64,000 nt of DNA, from contig JAJEKV010000001.1 in the NCBI GenBank assembly GCA_021234155.1, positions 26,835,189-26,899,188 on the forward strand, written 5' to 3'. Within the stretch, counting starts at the first letter, position 1. Each line of letters opens with the position of its first letter. This document shows positions 41,000 to 53,540 of this stretch, piece by piece. The notes under the pieces are model-generated. The model worked only from the letters and a program-made list of their open reading frames with translations. It made no database searches and had not been told where the DNA came from. The position numbers and the translations under genes are program-made. This DNA comes from Isoetes taiwanensis (Eukaryota > Streptophyta > Lycopodiopsida > Isoetales > Isoetaceae).

Positions 41000-43090
41000 A
41001 GTGTGCTATATGATCATCAGGATGGGCTATTGACCTAATGCAAGAAATGTAGAGACTTCCCCCATATTCAAGATGATCAATGGCAAATTGTTGACACTGC
41101 ATTCATCATTCCAGCAGAACTTACAATGTCTCCTGAGCTGCTTGAAATAATATTTAAATGCACAATGCACCAAGCATAAGGTTAGAAAAGACTTCACTTA
41201 AGACGGGCTAAGAAACGTAGTAAAATGCAGCGGAGTTGACAATTGCCAATCTCGAATGGGATTCATCCTTGTTTGAATAACTTAACTTTGCTTCTCTTGC
41301 GGCAACTTTATGTGGCCTGGACATGGCGTACAAATGTGATTTTATAAGGATATTATTGCTTGTCTGAAGTTCACATGTTTTTTGAGAATGACAAAAGCCA
41401 AGTGGCTAGGCCCAAAATAACTAGACCAGAACCCACCATCTAGATGACCAGAACCCACTATTTATATGTTCAGCAAATGTCTACAGTAGGAATTTCTAGA
41501 TCCAAAAATCTAAATAAACTAGATTGAAATGCTTACCGCATGGATTCGATAGTTGTGGTGGCAGCTCATGTTTCTCGAAATTTCCAGGTGATCCCTTGCA
41601 AGAAATATCAGGTAGATTAGATCTGGGTGGGAGCCAGACATATGAAAGATCACCTAAGAAAAAAGAAAGCATGGCGTCCTACAAATTAGGCAAAATCGAT
41701 AGAGCCCATAGAGGCATCTGCGAGCTCCAATTTGAGCCGATCTGCACGATGATCTATGAATAGATCGATAGAAGGAAAAAAAACAAAGGGTGGCTCCGGA
41801 AGCAACCAGACTTTGGTGCCATTGAAGCCGCAGAACAAAGAGGCTAGGCTTAACCCGACGCAGCCAACAAACAAATTAGGGCCCATAAAAGAAAAATCGC
41901 CACTCACGCCAAAAAACATATCTGGTGCCTTCAAGAAATGGCAGAGGCACATCCTAAACAGAAACGAAATTGATGATTTTACAAGGTTAAACCAAGGAAG
42001 GGAGGAAGGATTGGATGCTACAACAGAAACAACGGCACTTAGTTAGGGTGAGAAGCAACGGAACAAGAAAAGAAGAGAGACGCGACGTTCCTAGCGGCAT
42101 CCCTGGCTTATTTTTCTCAACCGTAGCATTCACTAGATCAAAATCCAACGGCATGTTGCGTGTCCATGTCAAATTTTTAGACACGTGGATAGGCTAGGTT
42201 GCGAGATAATGCGCCACTCGAGGTTAGGCTGTTGCGCTAAAAATTAGATACGGAGATGGAAAGGGTGAAAGGAATAACTTCTTCTTGCATCGGGCTTGTG
42301 CTATTGACTTCCTTTGTTGTGCCCTCCATCGAACTTTGTGAAGGAGACGACACAGGAGCCGTTAGACTGGATATTGGATATGGCAGGGGATTAGGGAAAT
42401 TAGAAATGGCACAAATTTAGACACGGGGATATGAAAAGACATCCGCGCCGTGAGCATTCTCCCTTACTAGGCTTTGCTTTTGGCATGGCTTCGATTCACA
42501 ACTTCTATCGAACTTTCTGCACCCTCCTTAGTGTTTCTCAAATCGACACAAAATCGACACAATGTAAGATTGATTTCTATCAAGGTTTTGATTTCACAAA
42601 AAAGTCGTAACCATGCCGTTCTTTCAATCTTTGAACAATTTTTCTTTACATGAGATCTTCTTCATGTTGCCGTGGAGTCCAGTGTTCTGGAGTCCTGTGT
42701 TGGCCGGGATATTTGCCCCTGGTTTGAGATATAGGTGCTTGTCGGCTGCTTGTACTCTGGTTAGTCAAACGTAAGAAGGCCTGATGACTGCCTTGATTCC
42801 CTGCCTTTATGCTTTGTGACCAGTCTTGCAAAACACATACGAAATACATGTTTCCGGTCTATGGCTTTCTTTGATAACTCGACCAATTTGCCTGATATGC
42901 GATTTATCTTCCGGTTCCCTGTGGTTGCACCAGGCCAGGTTGGTCTTCATATTGTGTAATCGGATCATCCAAATGGTTTGTTTTAAAATCTTCATGTTCC
43001 TGCATACAGCTGTAAGTTTGTAAAACCATACGTATAGGCTAGTTCTTTTGTGTTATGATGCTAAGAGGAAACGATCTGTCAGATGCTATG
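41000..43090. other. Intergenic stretch, no gene recognised
   Basis: Short open frames on both strands around 41520-42050 overlap each other and have no family motif. An inverted copy of the dispersed CCTAGCCTATCCACGTG / GCCGTTGGATTTTGATC repeat lies at about 42110-42240. Confidence 0.45.
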
Positions 43091-43093
43091 GAG

Positions 43094-43303
43094 TCAATCG
43101 ACTTGTTTTGATGCTGTATTTAATGGTGTCTCTATCTTTACTAGAGTAGATCGAATAGCCCCATCATAGCCAGTAGATGCAGAACAGAAGAAAACTGAGC
43201 TATGCTGTGGTAGAGCCAAATTAGGTTTCCTAGCAATGATTGAAATGCCACCGTGCGATCTAATACCTAGTCTGCAGAGCAACTTTGCAAATATGGTAGC
43301 CAC
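43094..43303 (-). CDS. Possible first exon with organelle-targeting N-terminus
   Basis: On the minus strand MATIFAKLLCRLGIRSHGG begins a 69-residue frame rich in Arg, Ser and hydrophobic residues and poor in acidic ones, like a mitochondrial or plastid presequence. A GTAAAG donor lies near 43148 after GAIRSTL. No downstream exon is recognised, so function is unknown and the gene may be partial. Confidence 0.3.
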   Translation of the reverse strand: MATIFAKLLCRLGIRSHGGISIIARKPNLALPQHSSVFFCSASTGYDGAIRSTLVKIETPLNTASKQVD

Positions 43304-43792
43304 TTCTCAAATCTTTGTGGTTGTCTGTTTTGGTTCTAAGAACTTTGCTGGTCGAAACTATCTGATAGCAAAGTTGTGGTATAAAAGCATTTTTTTCTTA
43401 TATGTCTAGTGGCAGAGCTATAGGCGATCTTAGACTTAGTTTCTAGTTTCATGCTGAGGTGTTGAACTGCATTTAACAGGTTAGTTATGCTTGTAGGCCG
43501 TAACAAACTTTCAAGAATCTGATGTGCTTTTGCAAGAGGTCACAAAAGATGTTGGCTTAGATACCTTATACCGTTTTTCCTATGCTAAAACGACCTTGTA
43601 TAGTGCTTGTGATGGAGTACTAACCCAAAATGAAAGACTGTGTCTTATTATTCTAAGGAGATCAGGATTCTTTCTGTCATATATTCGTGGTTGCTTTGAT
43701 TCAAAGAAAAGCATAATCACTTGTTTATAGCTAGTTCAACCTTAGCGCCAAATGGAAACTTGAGGTATTAGAGTAGACCCATATGCTCTAAG

Positions 43793-45335
43793 TAGGTGTT
43801 TCCTACTTATTTGACAGAATTTCCATGATTCTTAACTGATTTCCATAAGAGAACATATGCATTGCATGCAGATGTCGAATATATCTGCTGCAAGAAAAAC
43901 TCTCAGTTATCTCAAAGGATCTTATTCAGGTGTACCTCTGAACATCATGAAGATATTCTGTGAGCAGGTAGGAAAGTTATTGCAGAGCAGGCATTTTGAT
44001 TTGTGTCAGAAATAATATGATTATGAAAGCGGAGTGAATATGTGTTCTTTCTAGTGTTCTTTAGGTATCTTCTACTTTTATTTTTGTGGACCTAACTTCA
44101 TTATATTGTTCACTTGCAGATCTTAGCATCAATTCACACAATGATACAGCATTCGAATGAATTGTGGCCCACTCCCTCCATTCCAAACTAGAGGTCACTA
44201 ACTTGCAAGATAACCATGGATTACTTAGTGTATATATCGAGTGCAATTATTGCAGTCCATGCTAAAACTGGCAAAGGTGGGATGGCACTTCAGCTCTATA
44301 ACACAATGGAATATGAGAGGATCAATTCAGGCAAGTATACATATTCAAGCATTTTAAAAGAATATAGCAACATGGGAGCTATTGAACAAAGGAGACAAAA
44401 TCATGACCATATCACTAAAATAGGACTCTAGTCTGGTATTGTTGCAGCTCGCTATCCTACATCAAAATCATCATGCATCTGGCATGGATACCCACATTGT
44501 GTCTATTGACTGGTACCAAGTGTTAGCAATGATGATGATGTCTATAGTCTTATCCTTCCATTCCATATTTCCATCTAAGTCCATCAAGCATCTATAATGT
44601 TGGAACTCCTATTGCCGTATGTAAAGCTTGGCCCATAGACATAGCATAGCTACATGCACATAGTAAACCAATAAAACATATAACATCTGGTATCATACTT
44701 TTCGTCAGCATTCTGTCCACCAATTGTATGGCATCATTTGCATGCCCATTTTGGGCACATATTCAAAGTGGAGAATGCTATTTTTTTCTGCTAGATTAGG
44801 AGACAGATGCAAGTATATAAAACAAAACAACTTCTGACGTACCTAGCTAGCCATCAACACTTTTTGGAGCAAGCTGTCTCAGATAAACACTATGTTTCCT
44901 TAGCAATCAAGATTCCAGCTCTGTATCTGCTTGAGAAGTTTCTCAGCACAATATTAATGTATGTCCTTTACTTTGTTATAAAACTGCATTTCCATCTTCT
45001 AGGAATTATGACAGCAATGTCGATTTATCTTTCTGTGCTCGGCAATTAGATCAGCTATGTTCCTCTTACTAGATTTGGACGTCTAGAGCTTTTGGAGGAC
45101 CCTAATGATGTATGCCACAGCTGAATAGGTGTTTCCTACTTATTGGACAGGATTTCCATGATTCTTAACTGATTTCCATAAGAGAACATATGCATTGCAT
45201 GCAGATGTCGAATATATCTGCTGCAAGAATGGGCAGCTGCTAATTTATTGAGTGAAAATAACTGCGATAGCTTCTCGGATGCTGCTTGAAAACTCTCAGT
45301 TATCTCAAAGGATCTTATTCAGGCGTGCCTCTGAA
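43793..45335. repeat. Direct repeat pair of about 150 bp flanking a PPR remnant
   Basis: The block TAGGTGTTTCCTACTTATT through GAACATATGCATTGCATGCA, ATATCTGCTGCAAGAA and ACTCTCAGTTATCTCAAAGG occurs at 43793-43945 and at 45125-45335. The second copy contains an extra stretch of about 60 bases (TGGGCAGCTGC to GCTGCTTGA) within it. Which state is original cannot be told from the window. Confidence 0.85.
44130..44520 (+). pseudogene. PPR-like gene remnant
   Basis: The frame from about 44222 reads SAIIAVHAKTGKGGMALQLY, then KYTYSSILKEYSNMGAIEQR and HDHITKIGL before TAG at 44429. This is the spacing of PLS pentatricopeptide repeats. Preceding sequence in another frame (AHSLHSKLEVTNL) resembles the helix before it. 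Stops and a frame change show decay. Confidence 0.55.
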
Positions 45336-45502
45336 CGTTTGTTACCCAGTTGGCTCTCTGTTTTTAGGTTTCCAGATTATAATTCTGAAGGCTGTGCTAG
45401 GTAGAGAAATATTGTTTAATAGAGTTAAGATGAAAAGGAAAATTTCATGGCAAGCCATAGATGTCATATTACTCTATTTGTGTTTGCTATTTTAGAACCA
45501 TG

Positions 45503-45772
45503 AACAAACTCATTTCACCATTTTTTTCACCTTTTTTAAGTTCTATTGGACAAGAAACTGCATTGTTTGATATTACAAATCTTAAGCAATCGAAAAGCGA
45601 CAAATTTAATGGCACAGTGTCAAAGCTTTGTATTTGATACAAACTCATTTCACCATTTTTTCACCTTTTTTAAGTTCTATTGGATAAGAATCTGCATTGT
45701 TTGATATTACAAATCTTAAGCAATCGAGAAGCGACAAATTTAATGCCACAGTGTCAAAGCTCTATATTTGAT
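45503..45772. repeat. Two-copy tandem repeat of about 140 bp and a nearby 35-bp repeat
   Basis: ACAAACTCATTTCACCATTT followed by TTCTATTGGACAAGAA and CAATCGAAAAGCGACAAATT appears at 45503-45641 and 45642-45772 with few differences. A separate short tandem, CAGTTGAATGACACTAAGTC, is repeated at 45947 and 45982. No gene is associated with either. Confidence 0.85.
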
Positions 45773-46545
45773 GTGATTTATGTTCTTAATTTTTGCAACG
45801 TTAACACTAGAAGATGCAGCATGCATGTAATGTGCTAGGTGTTCACGTAAGACATCCTACTATATATTGATTAAAAACATATTTACCTTAAAATAAGAGA
45901 ATCAAATTCCAAAACCGACAAAACAGAATCTACTTTCTAATAACTACAGTTGAATGACACTAAGTCCATAAATGTCTAACCACAGTTGAATGACACTAAG
46001 TCCATAAATATCTAACCTACAACTTTTTTTTACAATTCTAGCATAACCATGTCGCACCTCCACCTCACTGAAATCTGAGATACAACACCTCGGCAAAATC
46101 CTAGGTGCTATAGTACAGGTTGTAAGATTTTCAGTTTTAAAATTCAATGGCAATCTAATGACACCAAATCTAAATAAAATCCAAACAAACATTACCTTGC
46201 TAAAGCCTTCTGGTGTGCTTCTTGCTAGTTTTTTTTTGATAGAAGGGGACTTTTAATTACTCAATAAAGGTAGTACATTTGTGTCCAGGTAAGAAACCTT
46301 ACCATTGACAAAAAGACAAAGATGAATAACATAATCTAAGAACTTGAACTAGGCCACTGGCCACAACAGCAAAATTCCCAGCACTTGTTTAGAACTATAA
46401 GTACTGTAGCAACTCCATATGACCATATATACTGATATTGTTGTGAGCTGCATAATAACTACACGAAAACTGCATTAAATCCGATGCTGAAGCAGCACTG
46501 TACATTCAAAAATGGTTGTACTCTGTACACCTTCGTCTTCTTCTT

Positions 46546-48767
46546 TTACCAAATTCCTTCCTTAAATTCAGTCCAGCTACTCTTCACCGTTTTCAAACCA
46601 GATGCTTTCTTGCAGAAGTGCGCCCTCTTCCAGCAGCAGGAGATCAGGTAAGGATAACCAGGATATGTTTGTCCAGCGGATGTAAGCAATGAGCCAAAGC
46701 ATATGAAAGTCCATTTCCCCAGAAGCATTAGTACCCTCTGAGACAAATCAAAGGCAGAGAATTGATCCACAGACATAAAGTTACTGAAAGAAAAGAGAAG
46801 GATGTCTAGGATCCAAGCCTGATAACCATCTTGCAAAATTCTATTGAATCTTTCTACCATAACGGGCAGGTTTGGAGGAGGCCTATGATGACCAAGGATA
46901 GCAAGTTGAACCCAAGCTTCATTCAGATGTCAACTGAGGGTGGCCATCTAGCAATCCTGTCAAGAGATTCAATAAATCTGTAATCCAAATACTCGTCAGA
47001 AGGGAGATGAGTATATTTGCACTTAAAGAAATTGGAATGACCAACATAAGAACCAAAAGCAAGCCATTTCCTATCAAACGAGTCTCCTTTCTTAGACCTA
47101 TGGGACATAGCACAAGTAGCTAAATCAAACATGAACAGCATTTTTAAAGCAGAAGTACTCATATTCAATTGCATTCCTATACTTCCAGATACACCAAATG
47201 GCAATTTGCTTCAGAGTGTTTAGAAAGACATTTCTCCCCCCCAGGTAAGTACAAGGAGAGCTGGTGAACTCAAGCCTGTACCCTGCAGACCTTGTGATAT
47301 TCCCAAGCCAAGTCCAGAAGGGGACCAACTTGGGACACTTGAAAATGTGCATGGTAGATTCATGTGTTCCTTTGCAAAGGTCACAGGTTGTATCAAGGTT
47401 GGGAACAGAATTTTGAAGCCTGTTCTTGAGATAACATTTGGAAGGGATAGCCATGTGCAAAACAAGCCAAGCAAAAAGCTGAATCTTAGGGTCGACAAGA
47501 AGTTTTCCAGTGACTCTTTAAGATCCTCACAAATTCATTAGGGGCTATGTTCCACTTGAGAGGTAGCTTGTTAGATTTGGCTGTAGAGATCTCTTTATAA
47601 GTCTTGGAGACACTGTAATTCTTAATATTCCCTTGGATCCAGTTGGGGACATCTGTGAGAATGCATTGATTCACTCCATTAATGCAAGAAAGAATATGCT
47701 TATAAATCATCTTATCGTGTGGGGATGATTCCAAACTGGTTAATCTCTTCCCGGGTTCTCCATCGAAAGTACCATTCCAAATATCATTGAGGATTGAGAT
47801 CCCTGCATTTTCCCACTTTCTATAAGATTTAGGGTGTTCTTCAGCTAGACAAGAATAATCATTTTTTGCCAGTAGAGGACCAGAAAATAGAGAAAGCACC
47901 ATTCTCTTGACACATTTGCTTGTGATCAAAAGTTGGTGCTGCTTTGTTCCAGGCTTTGAATAGATTCCTCATCAAGTTGGAAGTATTAGGACCAGCTTTA
48001 AAATCATGAAAGATAGAGTCAGGTAAGTTGTGCTTGCAATTTCTCCTATTGAAAGGCATGCTTTTATTGATCCAGTACTTGATAAACTCCATAGCAGGAG
48101 AGTTGAAACCATTAATTGCCTTCCAAATGAATTTTGCACCTAAAGCCTGAGCATGATGAAACAGGGATTTGCAACCCAAACCACCTTGTTCTTTATCGTG
48201 AGCTAGCTCACTCCAATTAAGAAGATGCATACCTGACCATATAAAGTCTCTAACACATCTTTCTATAAGGTTATAAGAATTCTTGTCAGCAATGAGGACA
48301 GACGAAAAATGCACATGAGTACTAGCAAGAATTGAATTGGCAATGATGACTCTTCCTGCCCTCGAGAGGGATTTACTGATACCACAAACCTTCTTTTTGA
48401 TTCTGTTGATGATGGGGTCCCAAGCACCCTTGGCAGAATGGTTTATAGCAAGAGGGAGTCCTAGTAAGGTGATGCTATCATTAGGGCCCACAATATTAAT
48501 ACCTCTAGTATTCAGAGAAGGGTCAGGGTCATCCCATAGAATAGAACATTTATCCAGGTTCAAATAGACACCAGAAGCTGTACCAAAAAGTTCAATACGT
48601 TCGAAAAATCTATCAAGGACCTCATTGTCAGCTTTTAGCATGATGAAAGTGTCATCGAGATATTGCAACATAGTAATTTGCTTTTGAGATCCGTGCATTT
48701 GGAGGCCAATGATCCGGTTGTTAGCCCCAGACAAAAAGATGAGCCTAGCCAATATTTCAGCCACCAA
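46546..48767 (-). pseudogene. LINE ORF2: RT second half and zf-RVT
   Basis: From 48767 the frame reads VAEILARLIFLSGANNRIIG and LQYLDDTFIMLKADN with an intact YxDD box (about 48650), then GVYLNLDKCSILWDD and the thumb region. After 47859 frames change; KWNIAPNEFVRILKSHWK and CDLCKGTHESTMHIFKCPK give the C-terminal zf-RVT zinc finger (about 47360). The tail ends near 46546. Several indels split the frame. Confidence 0.85.
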
Positions 48768-48956
48768 GAAGAAAGAGATATGGTGCCAAAGGACACCCTT
48801 GTCTCACCCTCTTTTAATAGGAAAGAATTTCAGGGGGGGAACCATTGATAGCAAGAGCGAATAGGCATTGTTCTTTGAGCCCGAAATTCTTTGGATAAGA
48901 TCGGGGTGAATGCCTACACAATCCATGGCATGCTCCAAAAGTTCCAATTGATGCAA

Positions 48957-50357
48957 TCATACTCTTTTAAAATCTAATTTAAGCAAGAGACAGTTTTGGT
49001 TAGAAAGCTTATTCCTTTGGAGGGCCTCATTGGCTGCAATATAATTGTCTAGAATGAATCTTTTAGGCGTAAAAGGCTGATTGTGATTAGAAATAGTACT
49101 TTGAAGGTGAGCCTTAATTGCATGCGCAATGATTTTAGCAATCATCTTATAAGTAGTATTGATCAAGGAAATTGGTCTCCAGTCATTTATAGCAGAGGGG
49201 TTACTTTTCTTAGGAATAAGAGCAATCATGCTAGAGGTATAAGCCGGGTGGAGATCCATTGCATGCCCGAAACCTTTAATGAAGGTACACAGGTCTTGTT
49301 TAAGGATATCCCAAAATTCAATGTAAAACTCTGCAGGAAGTCCATCTGGCCCTGGGGTTTTGCCATGTTTCATGTTGGTAATGGACTTGAAAATCTCTCT
49401 TTCCGAGGGACAATTAAGGACATCACTGGACATTGTCTGAGTGTGCTGGATAGAGCTAAAAATATGCAATTGAGCATCAATCATACTATCGTTCTGGTTA
49501 TCTTCACTGAAAAGATTCCTGTATTTTGCAATAAAAAGGCTCCTTATGGCTTGATCGTCAGTAATGGTATTCCCATTGTCATCAGTAACTTGGGTAATGG
49601 CATTGTTGCTCTCTCTCTGCTTTGCTTTCTTAAAGAAAAAACCTGAGGAAGAGTTATCAAGCTCCTTTGCATAGGAGATTTTAGCTTTTAGGGCCATACC
49701 TCTAACCTGATATTCCTCCAATATTTTAATTTGCAGTTCAAGACTGTTCTCTTCCTCATGCAAATTAACATTGTTATAGTCCAGCATAATCTTTTGTCTA
49801 ACTTCCTTGATTTGATTGAAGAGATCGTTCCTAATCAATTCCCTGTTTGCTTTAGCCTGAATTCCCCAAATCTTAATCCAGGATTTAACCTTTTTCAGCT
49901 TAGCATAGTAAGCAGTCATGGATTGATGAGTAGGAGTAATTGGGAGACTATTATAATAGTCCCTAAATTCCTTGCAGAATCTAATATTGGATAGTAAGGA
50001 CGTGTTGAGCTTGAAAGATGTCTTACTATGTTGCTTCCTGAGACTAAGATCCTTCTGATCAATAATAATAGGTTGGTGGTCAGAGAGAATAGCCCCTTCG
50101 TCCCCAGTAACCAGGCAATTTTCTAAAAGGTTGGCAGAAGAAGAGCTAGAGATGTAGACCCTGTCCAGATTGCAGAACGTTCTATCCTCACCCTTTCTTT
50201 TATTGGACCAGCTATATTTCATATTGGAACATGGCACATAAAAGAAGGAGTTCTGAGCCAGCATGTTGTTCCAGCTATATCTCTCATTATTGGTCATATT
50301 AATTTTGTTCCCTAATTTCATATCCCATTGAGGAGTATTATTAAAATCCCCTGTCAT
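48957..50357 (-). pseudogene. LINE ORF2: endonuclease end and RT first half
   Basis: MTGDFNNTPQWDMKLGNKIN and KGEDRTFCNLDRVYIS followed by SDHQPIII form the last motifs of the APE-type endonuclease. A charged linker leads to RT: NMKHGKTPGPDGLPAEFYIE, SMIALIPKKSNPSAINDWRP, ISLINTTYKMIAKIIA and LLLKLDFKRV, where the frame stops in motif A. The start is set by the truncation, not by a natural initiation site. Confidence 0.9.
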
Positions 50358-50432
50358 GATCCAATTGGATCATGACAGGGGATTTTAATAATACTCCAGT
50401 GGGATATGAAATTAGGGAACAAAATTTTTAGT
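50298..50432. repeat. Inverted duplication at the LINE 5' end
   Basis: Around a centre at 50364/50365 (CCAATTGG) the first 67 bases of the LINE are followed by their reverse complement. Arms share GATCATGACAGGGGATTTTA, ATAATACTCC and GGGATATGAAATTAGGGAAC; only a 2-3 base difference (CTCCTCAATGG against CTCCAGTGG) breaks identity. Confidence 0.9.
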
Positions 50433-51540
50433 TCAATTCAATTCAATTTAATTCAATTAAAATAAAGGTCGGCTTTTAAAAAATCGTGACCTTCATCACC
50501 CCCCCATTACTTAAGATTATCGCCCCCCGGGGGGGGGAGGAGGGGGGGGTGAGGGGGCGCTTCCCTGCGGTGATCTGGCGGCACTGCCAACAATTTTTTC
50601 TCTGTGTTTTGTTCTGCGATTTGGGGCAGCCCTCAATAGCTTCTCTGTTCTATGCGATGTGGAGAAGCAATGCCAGGCTCGCCGCATTGCACTGTTTCTT
50701 GTGCCCTCGGAAGGTCGCAAACAGGTGAGGAGCGATGGCACAAGAATTTCTCAAACATATTTGATAGCTAGAAATGGCTCTGCATAAGGAGTTTCTTAGA
50801 TGCCATAGCCACAAGATCTTCGAGTTTTCTAGACGCCATAGCCACAGGAAACCCTCTCCATTTGCTTTTCACAAGAAAAACAGAAATTTAGCCATAGGAA
50901 ATCTTTCCGGTTGCATTTTTCACAAGAAAAACATAGATTTGCAGGGGCTTCAATCGATTTTCAGGCTGCAGCGACAGATTTGCAGGGATTTGAGGTAATC
51001 GGGAGGTGATGAAGGCCACCTATAGGAACCTACGCCAGCAGAAGGTTTTTGGAAGAAACCTGGCGACGCCGCCGCCGCCAGGTTTCTTCCAGAAACCTTC
51101 AGCTGGCGTAGGTTCCCTTATACAAAGATCTCCAAGAGTTTCGGCTCCTATAGTGAGGATCTTGTCTTTGTAGTGGTGCGTGTCCACTTCTGTTTCATCA
51201 CGTACAATCCATCGGGAGACAATATGCTACTTGCGTCGCCATTCTTGTAATTTGGTGATGACAAGTTGCATTGATCTATAATGCAATGGAAGTTAAGCCT
51301 ATGGTCTCATTCAACAAATTTTTTGATGTTTCTGCCCTATCCTACCAATATAGTAGCCTCTGATTCTCTTTAAAAGTACCAAGAAAAATTACTAGTTTTA
51401 CCAAGAACATTCGTTATCGGACTCTCTAGTGTAAAGGGAGAGTCCGATAATTAAGTTATCACTCTTATGAGTGATAACTAGTTATCAGTACTAGGAGATT
51501 ATTAGTTATCAGCCCGATAAGGTGGTTATCGGTCTTTGCC
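50433..51540. other. Intergenic stretch with G-run and a hairpin
   Basis: At 50523-50560 long C and G runs (nine, then eight G) could form a G-quadruplex. A near-perfect hairpin lies at 51013-51117: TAGGAACCTACGCCAGCAGA, then GGAAGAAACCTGGCG, loop of about 9 nt, and the complement ending GCTGGCGTAGGTTCCCTTAT. From 51420 to 51545 several GATAAC/GTTATC inverted pairs crowd together. No gene is supported. Confidence 0.55.
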
Positions 51541-53540
51541 TCGGTCGATAACCAAAAATGCGTGACCGAGGCTGTACCTCCGAGGCCAGATATACGTACA
51601 ACCTCGGTCACGCATTTTTGGTTATCGGCCTCGGCCAAATCGATAACCTTACCTTGCGGTTCCTTAAAGTATGTGGTGAATTTTTTAATCTACTCGGAGG
51701 TTTTTATATTTTTATTTCATCAAGAAAATGTTGTTATGGCGTAATTCACAAAGCAAATTTCGCCCGCTTGGGATACCCAGATCAACTGCCGCCCACACCA
51801 CCGATCCCAGAAACTCCCTTGTTGATCAATACGGGAATGACCCAGCCGGTGTTCTTCACACCCCTTAGTAAGTTATCCTGAGCGATTATCAATCATCTGC
51901 CCAAAGACTCCTCTGGAGCAACCAACCGGGCCACCGCGACAAGAGTCACAGCCCCGACTGGAGGCCTTGGCCTTCTCTCGAGATTACCACGTAGACCGGC
52001 TCGCCCAATCGAAGATGTCTTCCAAGTTTCAACTCAAACAGATCTTCCTAGCTTGTAGAATCGAAATCCTTCTTCCAGACCCAATTCCGGCTGCCCCATC
52101 GAATTCCTCCTCCAGGCTTTATAATCCAACCTCTGGAGTTTACTTGCAGTGCTCTAGAGTCAAAACCGACCTGCCCATGCCTTGATTCGATCCGAATCAT
52201 AGCTCCATGCCAAGACTTTAGATCGGCATCCGTTTCTGCTAGTCCGATCTGATTCGTCCAATCTGTTTCCTTATATCATGTTTCATAACCCATCCAATCT
52301 ATTAATGCCACATGTCCATTTAAACTTCAATATTTAACATAGCTAACTTTTATTTCCCTTTATTAATGTTTTTACCCCTAGTACCAATACTAGTTCTACT
52401 AACAACTTAGTTAGCTATACATTAATAAAGGTCTTCCGTGTCTACAAACCTTGCAAGCTACTTCCGCACTAATGTTTCATAATATTAGTGCCCCTAGCGA
52501 CCCATTATCCATCGCTAGAAACTACTGTCACTTATCCCGCATTCCGTCAACATAGCTTGATTACAGTCAACATGGCCTATTAAATCACAACTGCCCGGCA
52601 ATTGCGACCAACAGTATCCCCCTGCTCATGGACGTCCGTCAAGGGTCCGATTCCGGCTACACCGTTGGGAGCACCTGTAACATTCCTCCCCCTCCATTTG
52701 GACCTTGTCCTCAAGGTTGATCTTTTAGATGAGGGAATTGCTGCACAAATTCCTCTGTCTCCCAGGTGGCATCCTCAGGAGACTGGTCCTGCCACTGAAC
52801 CAGATGTTCTACCACATCTCTATTGCCCAGCTGCCGAACTCTTTTATCCAAAAGACGTTCTGGCGTTACAGAGGAGTTTAAGACGATCGGTATACTTTGC
52901 GGACTAACCACATTAGCGGTATCTAGTATAGCCCTTTTTAGCTGACTTACATGAAACATAGGATGGATCCCTACTTCCTGTGGTAAGTTCAACTCGTACG
53001 CTGTTTCCCCGATCCTTTTAGTAATCCTAAAAGGTCCAGCATACCAGGAGTAAGTTTGGACACCCGGCCCTTAGTCAAAGGCCGTAAAGTGTTCATTCTT
53101 AATGCCGAAGGATAAACGACCCGTAGGAAACATAATCACCTTCCGCATAAGAGATATCACGTCTATGCTGATTAGTGGACGTTCGTGCCCTATCTTGAGC
53201 TTTTCGCAAAGCTTGCTTGCATTGCCGCAAGATTGCATCCATATCATGGAGCATATGTATGACAACTTCAGTTCGGAGGTACTTATGTACACCTGACGAA
53301 GACCTTGGATTTCGACCCCATCATAGCCACGAAGGGAGTCATCCGAATTCCCGTATGATGGCTATTATTATAGGCAAACTCTAGATAGGGTAAATAATCT
53401 TCCCACCTAGATTGCTTCTCGTGGACAAAACTTCGCAACATATCCTCTAGGATCATGTTTATGCGCTCGGTTTGCCCGTCCGTCTGTGGATGATTTCCAC
53501 TACTCATGTATAATCGGATCCTCAATCCTTTCATGAGACC
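51541..53540 (-). mobile_element. Second chromovirus, copy 1: 3' end only
   Basis: Minus-strand sequence runs from mid-integrase (DLMKGLRIRLYMSSGN-type, about 53535) through integrase end, chromodomain, polypurine tract (GGAGGGGGAGGAA) and LTR starting TGTTACAGGTG at 52682. The LTR extends to about 51548. The whole block repeats at 53544-55530. It is either a 5'-truncated insertion or a tandem duplication of the 3' end. Confidence 0.8.

Larger units (their letters stand above)
46229..50364 (-). mobile_element. L1-type LINE, 5'-truncated
   Basis: On the minus strand the element runs from an endonuclease C-terminus through RT to a zf-RVT domain and ends with AGTCCCCTTCTATC followed by a poly(A) of nine (plus-strand T run 46229-46237). 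The 5' part of ORF2 and all of ORF1 are missing. No target duplication was found, which may relate to the inverted duplication at its 5' end. Open frames are interrupted, so it is inactive. Confidence 0.85.

Noticed and set aside
41524-42046. Overlapping ORFs on both strands
   Set aside because: They shadow each other, lack motifs and splice support, and neither can be preferred.
46200-46230. Target duplication of the LINE
   Set aside because: The sequence beside the poly(A) (GGTGTGCTTCTTGCTAG) was not found beyond the 5' end, so no duplication can be claimed.
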